Source of the DNA: Oidiodendron maius Zn
Lineage: Eukaryota > Ascomycota > Leotiomycetes > Myxotrichaceae
DNA: 64,000 nt
Reading direction: 5' to 3'
Assembly (NCBI GenBank): GCA_000827325.1
Contig: KN832877.1
Span: 558,001-622,000, forward strand
Of the stretch, positions 11,699-23,600 are shown in pieces; within the stretch, counting starts at the first letter, position 1; each line of letters begins with the position of its first letter. The translations under genes were made by a program, and so were the position numbers. The notes below the pieces were generated by a model that searched no databases, had not been told where the DNA came from, and saw only the letters and a program-made list of their open reading frames with translations.

Positions 11699-12817
11699 AT
11701 GTCTGGGAAGGAGCCTGTCAACAAAGCTGCGTATCAGCCTGGCAAGAAAGCTGTCACGCTGGAAGTCAGCTCGGCGCCTTATACTTCGCCACCGGCGAAT
11801 TGTGTCGTTATCAAAAACCATGCTATTGCCATCAATCCGATAGACTGGCTGATTCAAGAAAAAGGGGATCTTATGTATACCCATCTCAAATACCCCTTCG
11901 TTCTGGGGCTGGATGTTGCCGGTGAGGTCGTCGAGGTGGGCAAGAATGTGAAGCGCTTCCAGGTGGGGGATCGGGTACTGGGCTACTGCCGTGGCGTGGA
12001 TAAGAAGGTGAACAGTTCAGCAGAGGGTGCTTTCCAACACTATACAGTGCTACAGGCAGACCTCACGTCGCACATTCCTACTTCAGTGACGTACGAGAGC
12101 GCATCAGTGATTCCTCTAGGATTGGCCACGGCAGCTGCCGGGTTATTCCAAGAAGACCAGTTAGGCCTACACTATCCTACTCTCCCTCCTAAGCCCACTG
12201 GCAGGACTCTACTTATTTGGGGCGGTTCGACAAGTGTTGGTTGCAATGCTATACAGCTCGGTGTTGCAGCCGGCTATGAAATCTTCACCACCTCATCGCC
12301 CAAGAATTTTGACTATCTCAAGAAACTTGGCGCCAGCCAAGTCTTTGATTACAACAGCAACACGGTCATGCAAGACATCATTTCCGCATTTGATGGCAAG
12401 CAGGCTGCTGGGGCAATGGCCATCGGTGATGGAGCAGCGGAGGCGTGCATGGGCATTCTAAAAGCAACTCGTGGTCACAAATTCGTGTCACTTATATCCT
12501 TTCCTCTCCTGCGCGAAGAACCACAACATTTAGCTTTTCTACGGACAGCTTATCACTTTATCTCTTGGATAATCTCCTATAAAGTCAAGGGACTTTTCAA
12601 TGGCGTCAAGTCGAATTTTGTCAACGCCTCCACTGTTGCCCATAATCCAGTCGGTAAAGCTGTATATGTTGATTTCTTGCCAAAGGCTCTCGAAACGGGC
12701 GCATTCGTCCCCGCACCGGAGCCTCTTGTGGCAGGTACGGGACTCGCAAGCGTCCAAGCCGCATTTGATCTGCAGAAGCAAGGTGTGTCGGCGAAGAAAA
12801 TTGTCGTTTCTCTTTGA
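11699..12817 (+). CDS. Zinc-binding-alcohol-dehydrogenase-domain (MDR) oxidoreductase, cipB-like
   Basis: A single-exon gene of 372 aa. The N-terminal GroES-like domain contains the INPIDW and PFVLGLDVAGEV motifs typical of quinone-oxidoreductase/enoyl-reductase MDR proteins. The Rossmann motif WGGSTSVGCNAIQLG binds NAD(P)H. The cysteine and histidine ligands of catalytic zinc in true alcohol dehydrogenases are not evident, so this is probably a zinc-independent NADPH-dependent enoyl or quinone reductase, as in fungal cipB and secondary-metabolite trans-enoyl reductases. The start is placed at ATG 11699, where similarity begins (MSGKEPVNKAAY). Substrate unknown. It sits at the edge of the regulator-rich left segment, so a co-regulated metabolic role is possible but not shown. 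Confidence 0.9.
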   Translation: MSGKEPVNKAAYQPGKKAVTLEVSSAPYTSPPANCVVIKNHAIAINPIDWLIQEKGDLMYTHLKYPFVLGLDVAGEVVEVGKNVKRFQVGDRVLGYCRGVDKKVNSSAEGAFQHYTVLQADLTSHIPTSVTYESASVIPLGLATAAAGLFQEDQLGLHYPTLPPKPTGRTLLIWGGSTSVGCNAIQLGVAAGYEIFTTSSPKNFDYLKKLGASQVFDYNSNTVMQDIISAFDGKQAAGAMAIGDGAAEACMGILKATRGHKFVSLISFPLLREEPQHLAFLRTAYHFISWIISYKVKGLFNGVKSNFVNASTVAHNPVGKAVYVDFLPKALETGAFVPAPEPLVAGTGLASVQAAFDLQKQGVSAKKIVVSL

Positions 12818-13736
12818 GCAATATAGGGACTGGAGTTAGGAATATCGATGGCTATCAGTACTATTTGTTCACTTCGAAATCCCCAAGCTTTGAAGGAGAT
12901 TTTCATCAGGTAGGGATAATTGTGCCTTTATAGTCATCTCTAGGGCGTCGGAATTTAACGTATTAATTATAAGGTTCTTTATACAGCCTAGTAAGCAGCT
13001 TGTATATTTGTAAAGACCGAATGTGAATGAACAAATATGTGTATAACCCTTTGATTCAACTCCTATATACTGTCCTGGGTATCTCTTCTGCTTCTCCTTC
13101 TATGCATTTTTGATTCTATAATTAGGCAGGCCGTTCTAACATTACTGATTAGTTAGAGTTCCATTTAAGGGTCTCTAAATCAAGATTAGAAGTATCACTC
13201 CTTAATTACAGACAGTTTTTACAGTGCAATATGCTTTTGCATATAGTTGGTTTAATTTTTGTTACCTAGCCTAATGATTTAATATCGAAACAGCCGCTGA
13301 ACCAAATAACTTGCCATACAGAATCATGCAAGATATTTTGGAAGAGGATTCTGCTTTAATATATGATCTGGCTCAGGAATGCCAGCTAGGTTCGCATGGT
13401 GCGAAGAAAGGCCCGGACACTCTTCCCAGAGATGCTCAAAAAAGCTGATTTTGGTAGGAATGTAACCCAAATTGGTTGCCTCTCTACATTGTCGTCTTGT
13501 GAGTGAGGACCTTTATGCACTGTCCCAGCTATACAGGTGATTTATCACATGTGAGTTATGCGCAGATCTACTGACAGGTCGACCAGTCCGCATAATTATC
13601 GAGCTTTACAGTTGATAGTCGTGAGTAGGAGTGAAGTGATCCTACAAGTAACTGGATGACACCAATGACGTGACCTTCCGTGCATGAGAACGATGGCTAG
13701 TATCACAAGCCCGATCCATGAAGTACGCTCTCCAGG
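12818..13736. other. Convergent intergenic region
   Basis: About 0.9 kb of AT-rich sequence between the 3' ends of the MDR oxidoreductase and eIF2B-alpha. I see no gene, repeat or RNA in it. Confidence 0.5.
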
Positions 13737-14886
13737 TCAGTACCAAACACTAATAAGTTCCTCACTGACTGCGCTGGGAGTCAATACGCCAGTCTCTGTT
13801 AGTAATGCCGAAACGAGAGCTGGCGGCTACTCCAAAATTAGCTTCTGTTTACTCTCTCGAACTCATATCTTACCGTGAAGTCGACGGCATCCACAGCTAT
13901 ATTTGGTTTAGGCAGCTGCACTGGAAGGGCAGCAGATGCATCTCCTGCTATTCCTCCTGTAGTCGCTTTCGCCTCTTCTGACAGGATATCCTCGTCCTCA
14001 GTTCGAAAGTCAATGACTTTTTGATCAATGCCAAGATCGTACTGTCCAAGTGGATAAAGCCGGACGAATTTGTGACTTTCGGCAGCGACATAAAAGGGTT
14101 TGCCAGCAGCCTTGGCTAGCAGAGCAATCTGATATGTGCCAAGCCGCGAAATAACACCGCCGTTTTCAACCACGCCCTCCGCACCCACTATTACTAGGTC
14201 AACCTTCCCCATGGCGTAGCCAACGGCGCCTTCTGATATAGTAGCAACTGGTACGCCTTTGGCCCTTAAAGCTGAGACCACTATCTTGCTTTCTGAGGTC
14301 CGCGCCTCGTTCATAACATAGATAACCTTGAATCTCACATTTCCACCGCTGGCACTTGCTTCAGCCGCCTTTCCTAACAACGCGCCAACAACCCTTGAGC
14401 CGCCATGGGTCAACACGACGCTTCCATCTCGGACGAAATGTCTCCCATATGCTGCGATCCTCTCTCTTCCAACCTTCGCACGTGTAACAAAGAGGCGGCC
14501 ATTACTTAGCAAATGTTGTCTGACAGCTTCAAAGCTCCCTGTGCTACTAGGCTTCAATGATGAGATCATATATCGCTGGAAGAGGTCTGTTCCTGCGGAC
14601 AGCGAGATGGAGTTTGGAACGCGCGATTTCAGATAGTCTGATTGCGTCTTAACCAGATCAAGAGTTTCGTAGATCGTGACGGCGCGAGATTGTCCGAGAA
14701 GTTCAATGAGAGCCTCAATCGCGGCGACAGGCATAGTAAGATCAGGGTCTTCGGCAATGAGCCGGTGGTAGGTGTCTACTATGCTGGAAGATGTCAGTCA
14801 CAGACCAACTATATCATGACTGACTGCAATGCATACTCGAAGTCCTTGGCCTTGTCATCTTGCGGAGTCTCCGTCGCGGTAGTCAT
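13737..14886 (-). CDS. GCN3: Translation initiation factor eIF2B subunit alpha
   Basis: Exons complement(13737..13826, 13874..14783, 14837..14886), 349 aa. The protein follows the eIF2B alpha / IF-2B family throughout: an N-terminal helical part (IVDTYHRLIAEDPDLTMPVAAIEAL), a Rossmann-like C-terminal half with LTHGGSRVVGALL, and the family-typical VIVGAEGVVENGGVISRLGT and KPFYVAAESHKF. The last exon restores the conserved ending TGVLTPSAVSEEL followed by WY. eIF2B is the decameric exchange factor that reloads eIF2 with GTP; the alpha subunit mediates inhibition by phosphorylated eIF2 and so general amino acid control. Cytosolic. It is slightly longer than yeast Gcn3 (305 aa). Confidence 0.95.
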
Positions 14887-15234
14887 ATTGATTGCGGACA
14901 ATGTTATTCAGTAAGAGGGAATGTATGCAGACAAAATCTGGCACAAGCCGAAGCGCAGGCTACTTGGTAGCTTCAGCGTGGAAGGCTGGAAAAATATGAT
15001 ATGCAGATGGAGGGGCAGGCGACGCGAAGAGTTCTCGGGTATTCTAGTTGACCGAGTCCCTCAACCATTCGAAGTATTCCCGACTTTGATTTTGGACCAA
15101 CTCTTTGAAGCGGGCCGAGGTAATTGTTTTGTTCTCAATCTACTCCAGAGAGCCAATTATGTCCATGCCATCCAAATAATGTAGGTTTCCGTTCGATAGC
15201 ATACTCTCTTTGCTACTGCTCACCGCTCAGCGTC
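14887..15234. other. Shared promoter of GCN3 and NECAP
   Basis: About 0.35 kb between two divergent genes. No clear TATA box or other element was recognised. Confidence 0.4.
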
Positions 15235-16038
15235 ATGGAAACAATCGACCCAGCAACGGGACGCCCATTGCCTACAGATGCAATTCAACGAATTCTCTTC
15301 ATTGCACCTTCAGTCCACGTATATAATATCCCGCCGCTCGCGAGTACCAAGGGCTATGTTGCGGCATCTTGGACCGCCGACAACAACAAACGTCAGATTT
15401 TCACCGCTCGGCTTCGAATCCTTGAAACCGCGATTCCTACGGCAAACAATGACGAGACCGTGAAAACGGATATCCTGCTCGAGGACCCAATCAACGGGCA
15501 ATTGTTTGCTGCCGCGCCGTACACGACTATAGGTGTAGTAGAACAGGTTCTGGACTCATCGCGATTCTTTGCAATCCGAGTGGAAGGTGAGGGGGGTAGG
15601 AAGGCGGTGTTGGGGATAGGATTTGAAGAGAGGAGCGAGGCATTCGACTTTAGTGTTTCTCTCCAAGAAGTTCGCAAGACGCTGGGGATTGATGACAATG
15701 CGAAGGGCAGCGGGAAGAGAACACAGAAAGCTGAGGAGAATGCGCCGGAGAAGAAAGACTTCAGCTTGAAAGAGGGGGAGACAATAACGGTCAATATAGG
15801 GTCTAAAGGGATAGGTAGGAGACTTCAAGAGAAGACTGAGCAGAGCGGCCAGACTCAAGGAGGATTTTCATTACCACCTCCTCCAAGTTCTGGATCCGGA
15901 GGTTCCCTTCTACCACCTCCCCCAAGTGCAAACCAGGTCAAAGCACGGAAAAGACTCAGCCAGAATATCGAACCGCCGAAACCAAGTTCTACTGAAGAAC
16001 TTGGATTTGATGATGGGGAGTTTGGGGAGTTCCAATAA
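15235..16038 (+). CDS. NECAP-family endocytic adaptor (adaptin-ear-binding coat-associated protein)
   Basis: An intronless gene of 267 aa. Residues 1 to about 165 form the NECAP PHear domain (DUF1681): RILFIAPSVHVYNIPP near the start, SKGY-like (TKGYVAASW), then IGIGFEERSEAFDF. The C-terminal half is low in complexity, with repeated proline stretches (LPPPPSSGSGG, LLPPPPS) and an acidic end, DDGEFGEF, resembling the short WxxF/FxDF-type peptides with which NECAPs bind adaptin ears, although the classical WVQF tail is not present. NECAPs act on clathrin-coated vesicles at the plasma membrane and with AP-1/AP-2. The start at 15235 gives a family-typical N-terminus. Confidence 0.9.
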   Translation: METIDPATGRPLPTDAIQRILFIAPSVHVYNIPPLASTKGYVAASWTADNNKRQIFTARLRILETAIPTANNDETVKTDILLEDPINGQLFAAAPYTTIGVVEQVLDSSRFFAIRVEGEGGRKAVLGIGFEERSEAFDFSVSLQEVRKTLGIDDNAKGSGKRTQKAEENAPEKKDFSLKEGETITVNIGSKGIGRRLQEKTEQSGQTQGGFSLPPPPSSGSGGSLLPPPPSANQVKARKRLSQNIEPPKPSSTEELGFDDGEFGEFQ

Positions 16039-16263
16039 TTACTTGAAGGGCTTTCCTACAGGCTATGATCTTGCCAGCCTTAATGATAATTCTTACGAGC
16101 CTTTTCTCTCCATATACCTGTTGGATAGCAGCATTACGCTCGATCTACAAGATCTTTCATTATATCAATGGAAAGCAATATCGGGAACTCTTTACTAGTC
16201 TAAATCGCTACCTACTCATTTCCTTAAGCAAGTCCGAAGTTTCTAATCAAGGTTCCAGGAGTT

Positions 16264-17094
16264 TCATAAACTTCGACGTTTAGTCCGTGGAACGGAGAGA
16301 AATGAGCTGCTAGTTCCCATCATTGCAAGCTCCACAGAGTCCATGGATGACGAGCGAGGTATTCTGAGAAAAGTCTGCGGCTGCCCATTTCCCGCGATCT
16401 CGATTGGAGGACGCAGATTTGCACTCAAGACACTACCGACTTCTATATGGTTTTTGGTAGGTAGTCCTACGTTGCTATCCAGTGTACATATTGGCCAAGG
16501 ACAGTTTCCTTGCTTGTAGATGTCCACCGGGATTGAATTGCCATAAGTGGTGCAGCACACTCTAAGTTGAACATTATTCCGCGCTGTAGAACTCTGCATA
16601 TTTGATAGCCTCTGAGACGAGTTCACATAGTGTAATTCATAATGCCGCTCGGCTTCTACCTGCATCCATCTGTCTTGTGCTTGTATCTCAAAAGACAATT
16701 GGCCTAACCGTGTTAGTATAGCTCGCTCTCGGTGGTACGTTTCCTCGATACAACATCTGAGCCAACCCAGCTTCTTCTTGGCATCTCCTCGTTCAAGAGA
16801 TGCTGGATTAGACGATATGATATCTTCCGGTGCCAAGGTCTTCCTCAGGATATCAGTTGCTTTTCTATTCTCAAATTGCAGACAGTTTAGGAGATGCATG
16901 CGTTCTGCGTGAAGCTCGGCGAAAGCATGCAAGGCTGGCTCTTGAATAGGAATGTCGTTGAGGGCCAAGTTGAAGGGTCGATTTAAGGTAGTACTCGTGC
17001 CGATATATTGATCATCTCGTCGGATTTTTGAGCTCGTGAGTGACGCATTCTCTAGGTCGGCACTCTTCTGCGTAGGGAGATTTCGCTGTGGCAT
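16264..17094 (-). CDS. Hypothetical protein, 276 aa
   Basis: An uninterrupted ATG-initiated frame of 276 codons, converging on NECAP (226 bp between stops). I do not recognise the family. Residues about 50-150 are predominantly helical and charged (AFAELHAERMHLLNCLQFE, then a stretch starting ERAILTRLGQLSFEIQAQD), consistent with a coiled-coil-like scaffold. The remainder is polar with no signal peptide, membrane segment or catalytic motif. Codon usage and length argue for a real gene, but it may be lineage-specific or miss an upstream exon. No function is proposed. Confidence 0.55.
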   Translation of the reverse strand: MPQRNLPTQKSADLENASLTSSKIRRDDQYIGTSTTLNRPFNLALNDIPIQEPALHAFAELHAERMHLLNCLQFENRKATDILRKTLAPEDIISSNPASLERGDAKKKLGWLRCCIEETYHRERAILTRLGQLSFEIQAQDRWMQVEAERHYELHYVNSSQRLSNMQSSTARNNVQLRVCCTTYGNSIPVDIYKQGNCPWPICTLDSNVGLPTKNHIEVGSVLSANLRPPIEIAGNGQPQTFLRIPRSSSMDSVELAMMGTSSSFLSVPRTKRRSL

Positions 17095-17796
17095 CGAATC
17101 AACGTTTTAGTGGTAAATTATTATTGCAAAGTACATTGAATATCCAAGGCACTACCACTTGGTCATATACCAACCAACTTGTAAGGGCAAGACACTACTC
17201 CTGTGGGTGCTGAGAGTAAGAAATATATAAGCGTAATGGGAATTCTGTCGCTTTCCCAGAGCCCGAGGGCTATCAGTGCGCAGAAAAATTTATCTCAAAC
17301 GAAACTTCTTTGTTTGGCACGCAAGAAAAATAGCAGAAATAGAGAGTAGTCACATAGAACTATATAGAACACTGGTCAAAGAATGCGTCCGCTTTCAACA
17401 ACAGATACCAGAATTGTTCTCCAATGTGTCACCAAAGCATGCATTAAGTGGCTAAAAGCAGAGTATGTCTTCGCTTCAAAGATGGTCAATCACCCAGAGC
17501 CAGGAAATAATTGGCATTCCTACTGAATTTCGGCCTAGGTTCCCCTCATTCTGGTGTCGAGGGTATGTCTGAAATTAGACGCGACTCGCGCGGGTATGTC
17601 TCGGTTCGAGCCAAGCATCTAACAACAGCTTCTCCACTGTCTATGCTATGAACAACTATCTATCACCCGAGAATCGCCGGACGTCAACAGACTACTTGCG
17701 CCATAGAGAAACATTGCTGTACAATGCTGGCAACTTGATCCGCATGGCTGTGCGAGCAGTATAAAGATTGCTACGGTAAGGGAGGAGCGCATCAAC
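17095..17796. other. Divergent intergenic region
   Basis: About 0.7 kb between the hypothetical protein and the membrane glycosyltransferase. No gene is supported. It contains the promoters of both neighbours. Confidence 0.4.
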
Positions 17797-19963
17797 ATGC
17801 CTCCTCCAGCGCGACTGTTTCCAGGGGACGAGGAGCTTGGAAAGAGGGATGATGACCACAGACCGCGAGGGAAAAGCTCCCTGGGCATAGCCAGGCGTAT
17901 GCACCAAGTGCTCTATGCCCCTCATCGAAGGACCGTGAGACGGGTGGCACTAGCGATTATCGCCGTAACTGCTCTCTATTATTTCTTCAGGAATATGCCA
18001 ACAGACCTCCAAAACCCCCGACTGAGACCACATTATGACCGCTCTGGCATCCAAAGTCCAACGGGCAGTAGCCCAAAGGCAGCGCGACCGGTCAATCAAG
18101 GCTCTACATCAAGTAGTGAACGCGAATCGCCCACCGAACAGGAGCAACATTATTTCAATGGGCCTATCAAATTCTACGAGCTTGCCGCATCATTACAACT
18201 GGCATCGAGGCGTCCGGACCAGGAAATGCCTAGCAAGAACGTGGTTCGTTCTTCCAACTCCTATTAAGCATATCTTCTTGAGTTAACCCTTCTCCAGTTG
18301 TTCGCGGCCGCTAGTCTCAAAAGCGCTTCCGTCCTCCTACCTATTGCCTGCGAGATGTCAATTAGAGGCATGAATCAAGTACATTTTGCATTGTTGGGCA
18401 GGGACGATATTTCAATGGATATTTTGAAGTCTGTCAATGGCATTACAAAGGAGTGCAAGATTACATACCATGGTATGCCCGTATTGAGATCTGCTTCTTG
18501 GCATATCTAACACTCTGTAGATGGGCGGCCCGATTTTTCTGTGCAGAGCTCGGACATTCGCATGGAAGTCAGTTGCTCCGCGGCTTTCGATCACATAAAC
18601 GCATATATTACACCACAGGCTACTTTCATTGATGTGTCAGGAGAGGAAGACTTGTATTTATTAACGGGCCTGAAAGACCGTGCGAAATCTCTTGGACGCA
18701 CGATCATTGAACTTCCTGAGAATGCAGAGCAAAGTTTAATGTGGACAACTCTGCTGGATAGTGCATCGCTGAATGGTTTGTTGTTCATTCTTAGCGGAAG
18801 TGCAAATACTAACTGCACTCACAGCTTGGAATAAAGTGAGCATCAACATGCTTGTTCATGCCCCGTTATCATCCTCTGGATCTTTGATAAGACTTCTTGA
18901 GTCTCTCAAGAATGCAGATTTTTTTTCCTCGGCGCCTCCAAAGCTGACCATTGAGCTACCCCATGACATCGACGAATCAACCAGTCGTTATCTGGAGAGC
19001 TTTCGATGGCCACCAAATTCAGGTCATAATGCTGGCAACCTGCTCACTCTACATCATCGTATACCACAACACGGGCTAACGGCGGAAGAAAACTCCATTC
19101 GATTTCTGGAGGCTTTCTGGCCTGCAGATCCCGAGTCGTCGCACGTCCTTATCCTCTCACCACAAGTGGAGCTCTCTCCTCTGTTCTATCACTACCTCAA
19201 GTACACCATGCTCGAGTACAAATACTCAGCTAGCAACAAGGATACTCATCAAAATCTTTTAAGTATCAGTCTTGATCTGCCATCAACTTATATCAATGAT
19301 ACTACAGAATTTGAACCACCATCACCGGTGGGGTCAAAAGAGGCCGATACGACCCAATTCCTCTGGCAAGCGCCAAATAGCAAAGCAGCCCTTTACTTTG
19401 GCGATAAATGGGTTGAATTACATGATTTTATCGCGCATACCCTTAAATCGCAACACACACTTCCAACTCCTACCCTCAATGAGAAACTTGTCAGCAAGTC
19501 TTACCCATCTTGGCTGGAGCACATCCTAAAGCTATCTCGTGCACGTGGTTACTGGACCCTTTATCCCAACTTTAAGGACGCAGATGCGATAGCAACTATC
19601 CACAATGAGCTCTACCAACTGCCGGAGGAATACTCTCATGACCCGGAAATTGCAATCCCAGATTCCAGCTCTCTCCTCACCGCTGATCCAGCACATCCCC
19701 TCAAACATACAGAAGCACCACTTATTTCTAAATCATTGCTCAATGCCCTCCCAAGCAGCGGAGATCTCCCCAGAATGATAGACTTGCCGCTACTAGGCTG
19801 GGATGGGGAGAGGATCAAGGTGGCAGAGATTGAGGAAAAGGCGGCTACTTATAGTCGTATCTTCCGACAAGAAGTCGGAGGGTGTGAAGTCGCAGCCGCA
19901 GAGAAGAAGAGAATAGGATTAACAGCCGGCGATTTGTTCTGTCTTGAGGACAAACAAGAATGA
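17797..19963 (+). CDS. Type II membrane glycosyltransferase family 2-like protein
   Basis: Exons 17797..18240, 18298..18472, 18521..18775, 18825..19963, 670 aa. Residues 48-64 (RVALAIIAVTALYYFF) form a single transmembrane anchor after a short basic cytosolic tail, so the catalytic part should face the Golgi or ER lumen. Joining the exons restores runs conserved in the Pezizomycotina 'glycosyl transferase family 2' proteins: LLPIACEMSIRGMNQVHFAL, the region from WNKVSINMLVHAP, and LTIELPHDID. The donor sugar, acceptor and metal-binding DxD are not certain. The first intron uses the weak donor GTGGTT; the third has an ideal ACTAAC branch point. The acidic C-terminus lacks a retention signal. 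Confidence 0.85.
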
Positions 19964-20622
19964 GATACGTAACTAAAATTAGACTTGTGTCTTTGTATAG
20001 TATAATGTTTTACACTGCATTGAACCTTTACCATGACTTGGTGATCGTCTTCAGCACTGGCAACAGCATCTCCTTACGCCATGAGCCCCATGTATAACTC
20101 CGAGAGCCAAGGTGAATTCACGATTTGATGCCGCCCAGTCCGGAGACATGACTAGGCACAGTTAACTATTCTCCGACTTTAGGACGGCAGATACCTGTCC
20201 ATAACGTTGCTAGGCATCGGGAGCAACCTGCATTCTTAGCACGGTTTCTTGAATGCCCTACAAGCAACGCAGTGCTGGGCATCTTGAAATTTGTGCTCAG
20301 AGAGAAGTGCTCAGAGAGAAGTGCCCAGAGATCAGTGCGAGGTTTATTCGAGGCACGATGGATGAGACGCTGCCACGATGCTGCCATCCTGATTCTCAGC
20401 CTTGCGGGCAAGGCGCACGTGATTACTAATAGCTGTGATCACCGGCAACCTTTGACCTCGGCTTCAACTCGTTGATGACGGCACCGGATACACCTGCACG
20501 CGCGACACTACTCTCTTGTCCCTCATTAACCAGCGGTGAGGGTTAAGATTTCTTGGCTGGATCCTGATAATACGGTATTGTACTTCGTTCCTAAGCCTCA
20601 GTAATAGAAGTGCACCACGACT
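19964..20622. other. Intergenic region with a 14-bp tandem repeat
   Basis: About 0.66 kb between two plus-strand genes. It contains a short tandem array at 20293-20334 and is otherwise unremarkable. The Lon promoter should lie here. Confidence 0.5.
20293..20334. repeat. Tandem repeat, three copies of a 14-bp unit
   Basis: The unit gtgctcagagagaa occurs at 20293-20306 and 20307-20320, followed by a diverged copy, gtgcccagagatca, at 20321-20334 and a partial gtgc. It lies about 290 bp upstream of the Lon start codon. Confidence 0.85.
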
Positions 20623-23600
20623 ATGGCTCCCTCGAAGGCGAAGCTACCACTTATCCCTTTGGCCAAAGATACCATCCTCCTGCCGGGAATCGTGCTGCGG
20701 ATACCTGTGCCCAACGACCGGCCGGACATCCCAGCTCTGCTCTCAAACGTCTACAGCCGAGCGGCTTCCAAGACTCCCAGCCAGCGGCTCGACAATGTGA
20801 ACGTGGTATGCGTTCCGTTAAATTCCCTCCTCCTTACTCGAGACGGCCAGAAAACCATATCGGAAAACGAGCACAGTCCGAAGCCTAAGGAGAGCTCGGA
20901 TATTAACCCATCCAATGCGTCAAAGAATGACTTGTTTGGATATGGGGTAGCTGCGAAGATATCAGGGGTTGAGGGACGTGGAACTGGGGAGTTTGCGCTG
21001 TTGGTGGAGGGAGTGGCCCGAGTCAAGATCGAGAAGTTTACACAGGAGTCTCCATTCTTTGAAGCAGAAGTCACATATATGCATGATGATGGTAAGTTAT
21101 ACGCCCCACGTAGGTCTTTAGGATATTGATGCAATTCCAGCTATATCATCCGATGATGTCGCTATCCAAGGACTGTTTGCGCATCTCAAGCAGTTATCTC
21201 GTCACCTCCTCTTCTTCACTCTGTTACCTCGCCCAGGTTTCTCGCCGCTATCCCCACTACTAGCACGCCGTCTTGAAATTTACATTGCAAGACGAGGCGT
21301 GCAGGATGCCGGGCGGCTGGCTGACTTTATGGCTAATATTGTTGAAGGATCTTTGGAGGAGAAGCTGCAGGTTCTGGCTGCCCTTGATGTAAAGGATCGG
21401 ATAGAGAGGGTGATAGCCTTACTTCAGCGCCAAGTTGACGATCTGAAGAACTCTGTTAGCATTGCTTCCTTTACTGGCCCTGGCGTCCCTTCCAACATCG
21501 ACTTGGATCAGATGACAAAGCTGAATGGTCGCCGGACAAGGCGACCCGGGATGCCAGGCATGCCACCCCCTCCTGGAATGGCCGGCAGAGGTGGCGCACC
21601 AATGGACGATGAGCAAGAGCCCAATGAAATGGACGAGCTCAAAGGGAAATTGGATGCTGCCAGGTTAACGCCAGAAGCAGCTAAAGTTGCCGATCGAGAA
21701 CTTAAGAGGCTCAAGAAGATGTCGCCGGCTCAAGCAGAGTATCAGGTAACGAGGAATTATCTAGAAAATCTGTCAGAGATTCCATGGTCTGCAGTTACTG
21801 AAAGCCATCTTGGAGTTGAAACTTTGAGCAGAGCACGAAAGCAGCTTGATGACGACCATTATGGCCTAGAAAAGGTTAAAAAGCGCCTGCTCGAGTATCT
21901 TGCTGTTCTCAAGCTTAAGCAATCAATCAACGATGATCTTAATACCCAAGTTGCAAAGGCAGAGGAGGAAAAAGCACTAGAGAGGGCGGAAAGTTTAAAG
22001 AGCAAACGCGTGGTTGACAAATCTCCCATCTTACTCCTGGTCGGACCCCCCGGAGTTGGCAAAACAAGTCTTGCAAAGTCAATCGCCACTGCTCTCGGGC
22101 GGAAATTCCATCGCATCTCTCTTGGGGGAGTGCGGGACGAGGCAGAGATTAGAGGCCACCGCAGAACTTACATTGCAGCTATGCCTGGTCTTATCGTGAA
22201 TGGCCTTAAGAAGGTCGGTGTTGCAAACCCAGTGTTCCTCCTCGACGAGATTGACAAAGTTGGGTGAGTTGCCTCGACAACTGTATAATTCACTATTAAC
22301 ACTGATATCTATAACAGAACTTCAAACTATCATGGTGATCCTTCAGCAGCTATGCTTGAAGTTCTTGACCCTGAGCAGAACCATACCTTTACTGACCACT
22401 ACGTTAATATTCCGATCGACCTGAGCAAGGTCCTCTTCATTGCGACCGCTAATAGTCTCGATACGATTCCTCCGCCACTCCTCGATCGCATGGAAACTAT
22501 AAACTTGCCAGGTTATACGACGCTTGAGAAGCGGCACATAGCCATGCGGCATCTAATCCCAAAGCAGATCCAAACTAGTATGTCTTTTCCACTCATGTGT
22601 ACAGACTCCATTGCTCATTCCTCCAGATGGTCTCGGCCCTGGACAGGTTGAGTTCAACCAAGAAGTTGTGTCCAAGATAATAGAGTCCTATACTCGGGAG
22701 GCAGGGGTTCGGAACCTTGAACGAGAAATTGGCTCTGTGTGTCGGGCAAAGGCTGTCGAATACGCTGAGGCCAAAGACGCGCGACACGTAGAGAAATACA
22801 AGCCTCAGCTGTCAGTAGAGGATATAGAGGAGATCCTAGGAATAGAAAAGTACGACGAGGAGATCGCAGAGAAGACCAGGTACGTTTGCTGAATTAATTT
22901 TTTCCATATCTTTTCTCCTTTGCTGTCCCTTTCCTAGTAGGAGGGCATCAGCAGACACTAATTTCCGGGAATTGCTGCACGAAGTGGCCGCTGACATTGC
23001 ATAGCCGTCCAGGTATCGTGACCGGTCTCGTGGCCTACAGCTCTGGCGGGAACGGCAGCATACTTTTCATCGAGATTGCGGACATGCCGGGCAGTGGCAG
23101 CGTGCAACTCACTGGGAAACTTGGCGACGTTCTCAAGGAGAGCGTGGAGGTCGCACTGAGCTGGGTCAAGGCACATGCATACGAGCTGAGTTTGACACAT
23201 GACCCTACGGAGAATATCATGAAGAAACGTAGCATTCATGTTCACTGCCCGTCGGGCGCAATACCAAAGGTGCGTCATGAAACGGTCTGGCAGATTTATG
23301 ATTGCTCACAGTCCATTAGGACGGCCCCTCCGCCGGTCTGGCACATGCGATCGCCCTGATTTCCCTCTTCTCGGGCAAGACCGTGCCTCCAACGATGGCC
23401 ATGACGGTAATTTCCCCTCCTGGGCCCCTTCCATTTTTGAGCACGCAGAACTGACGAAGCGCAGGGCGAAATTTCCCTCCGCGGTCGTGTTACTGCTGTC
23501 GGCGGTATCAAGGAGAAGTTGATTGGGGCCCTCCGAGCGGGAGTCAAGACAGTCCTCCTGCCTGCGCAGAATAGAAAAGAGTAAGTCGTTACTCGAACTT

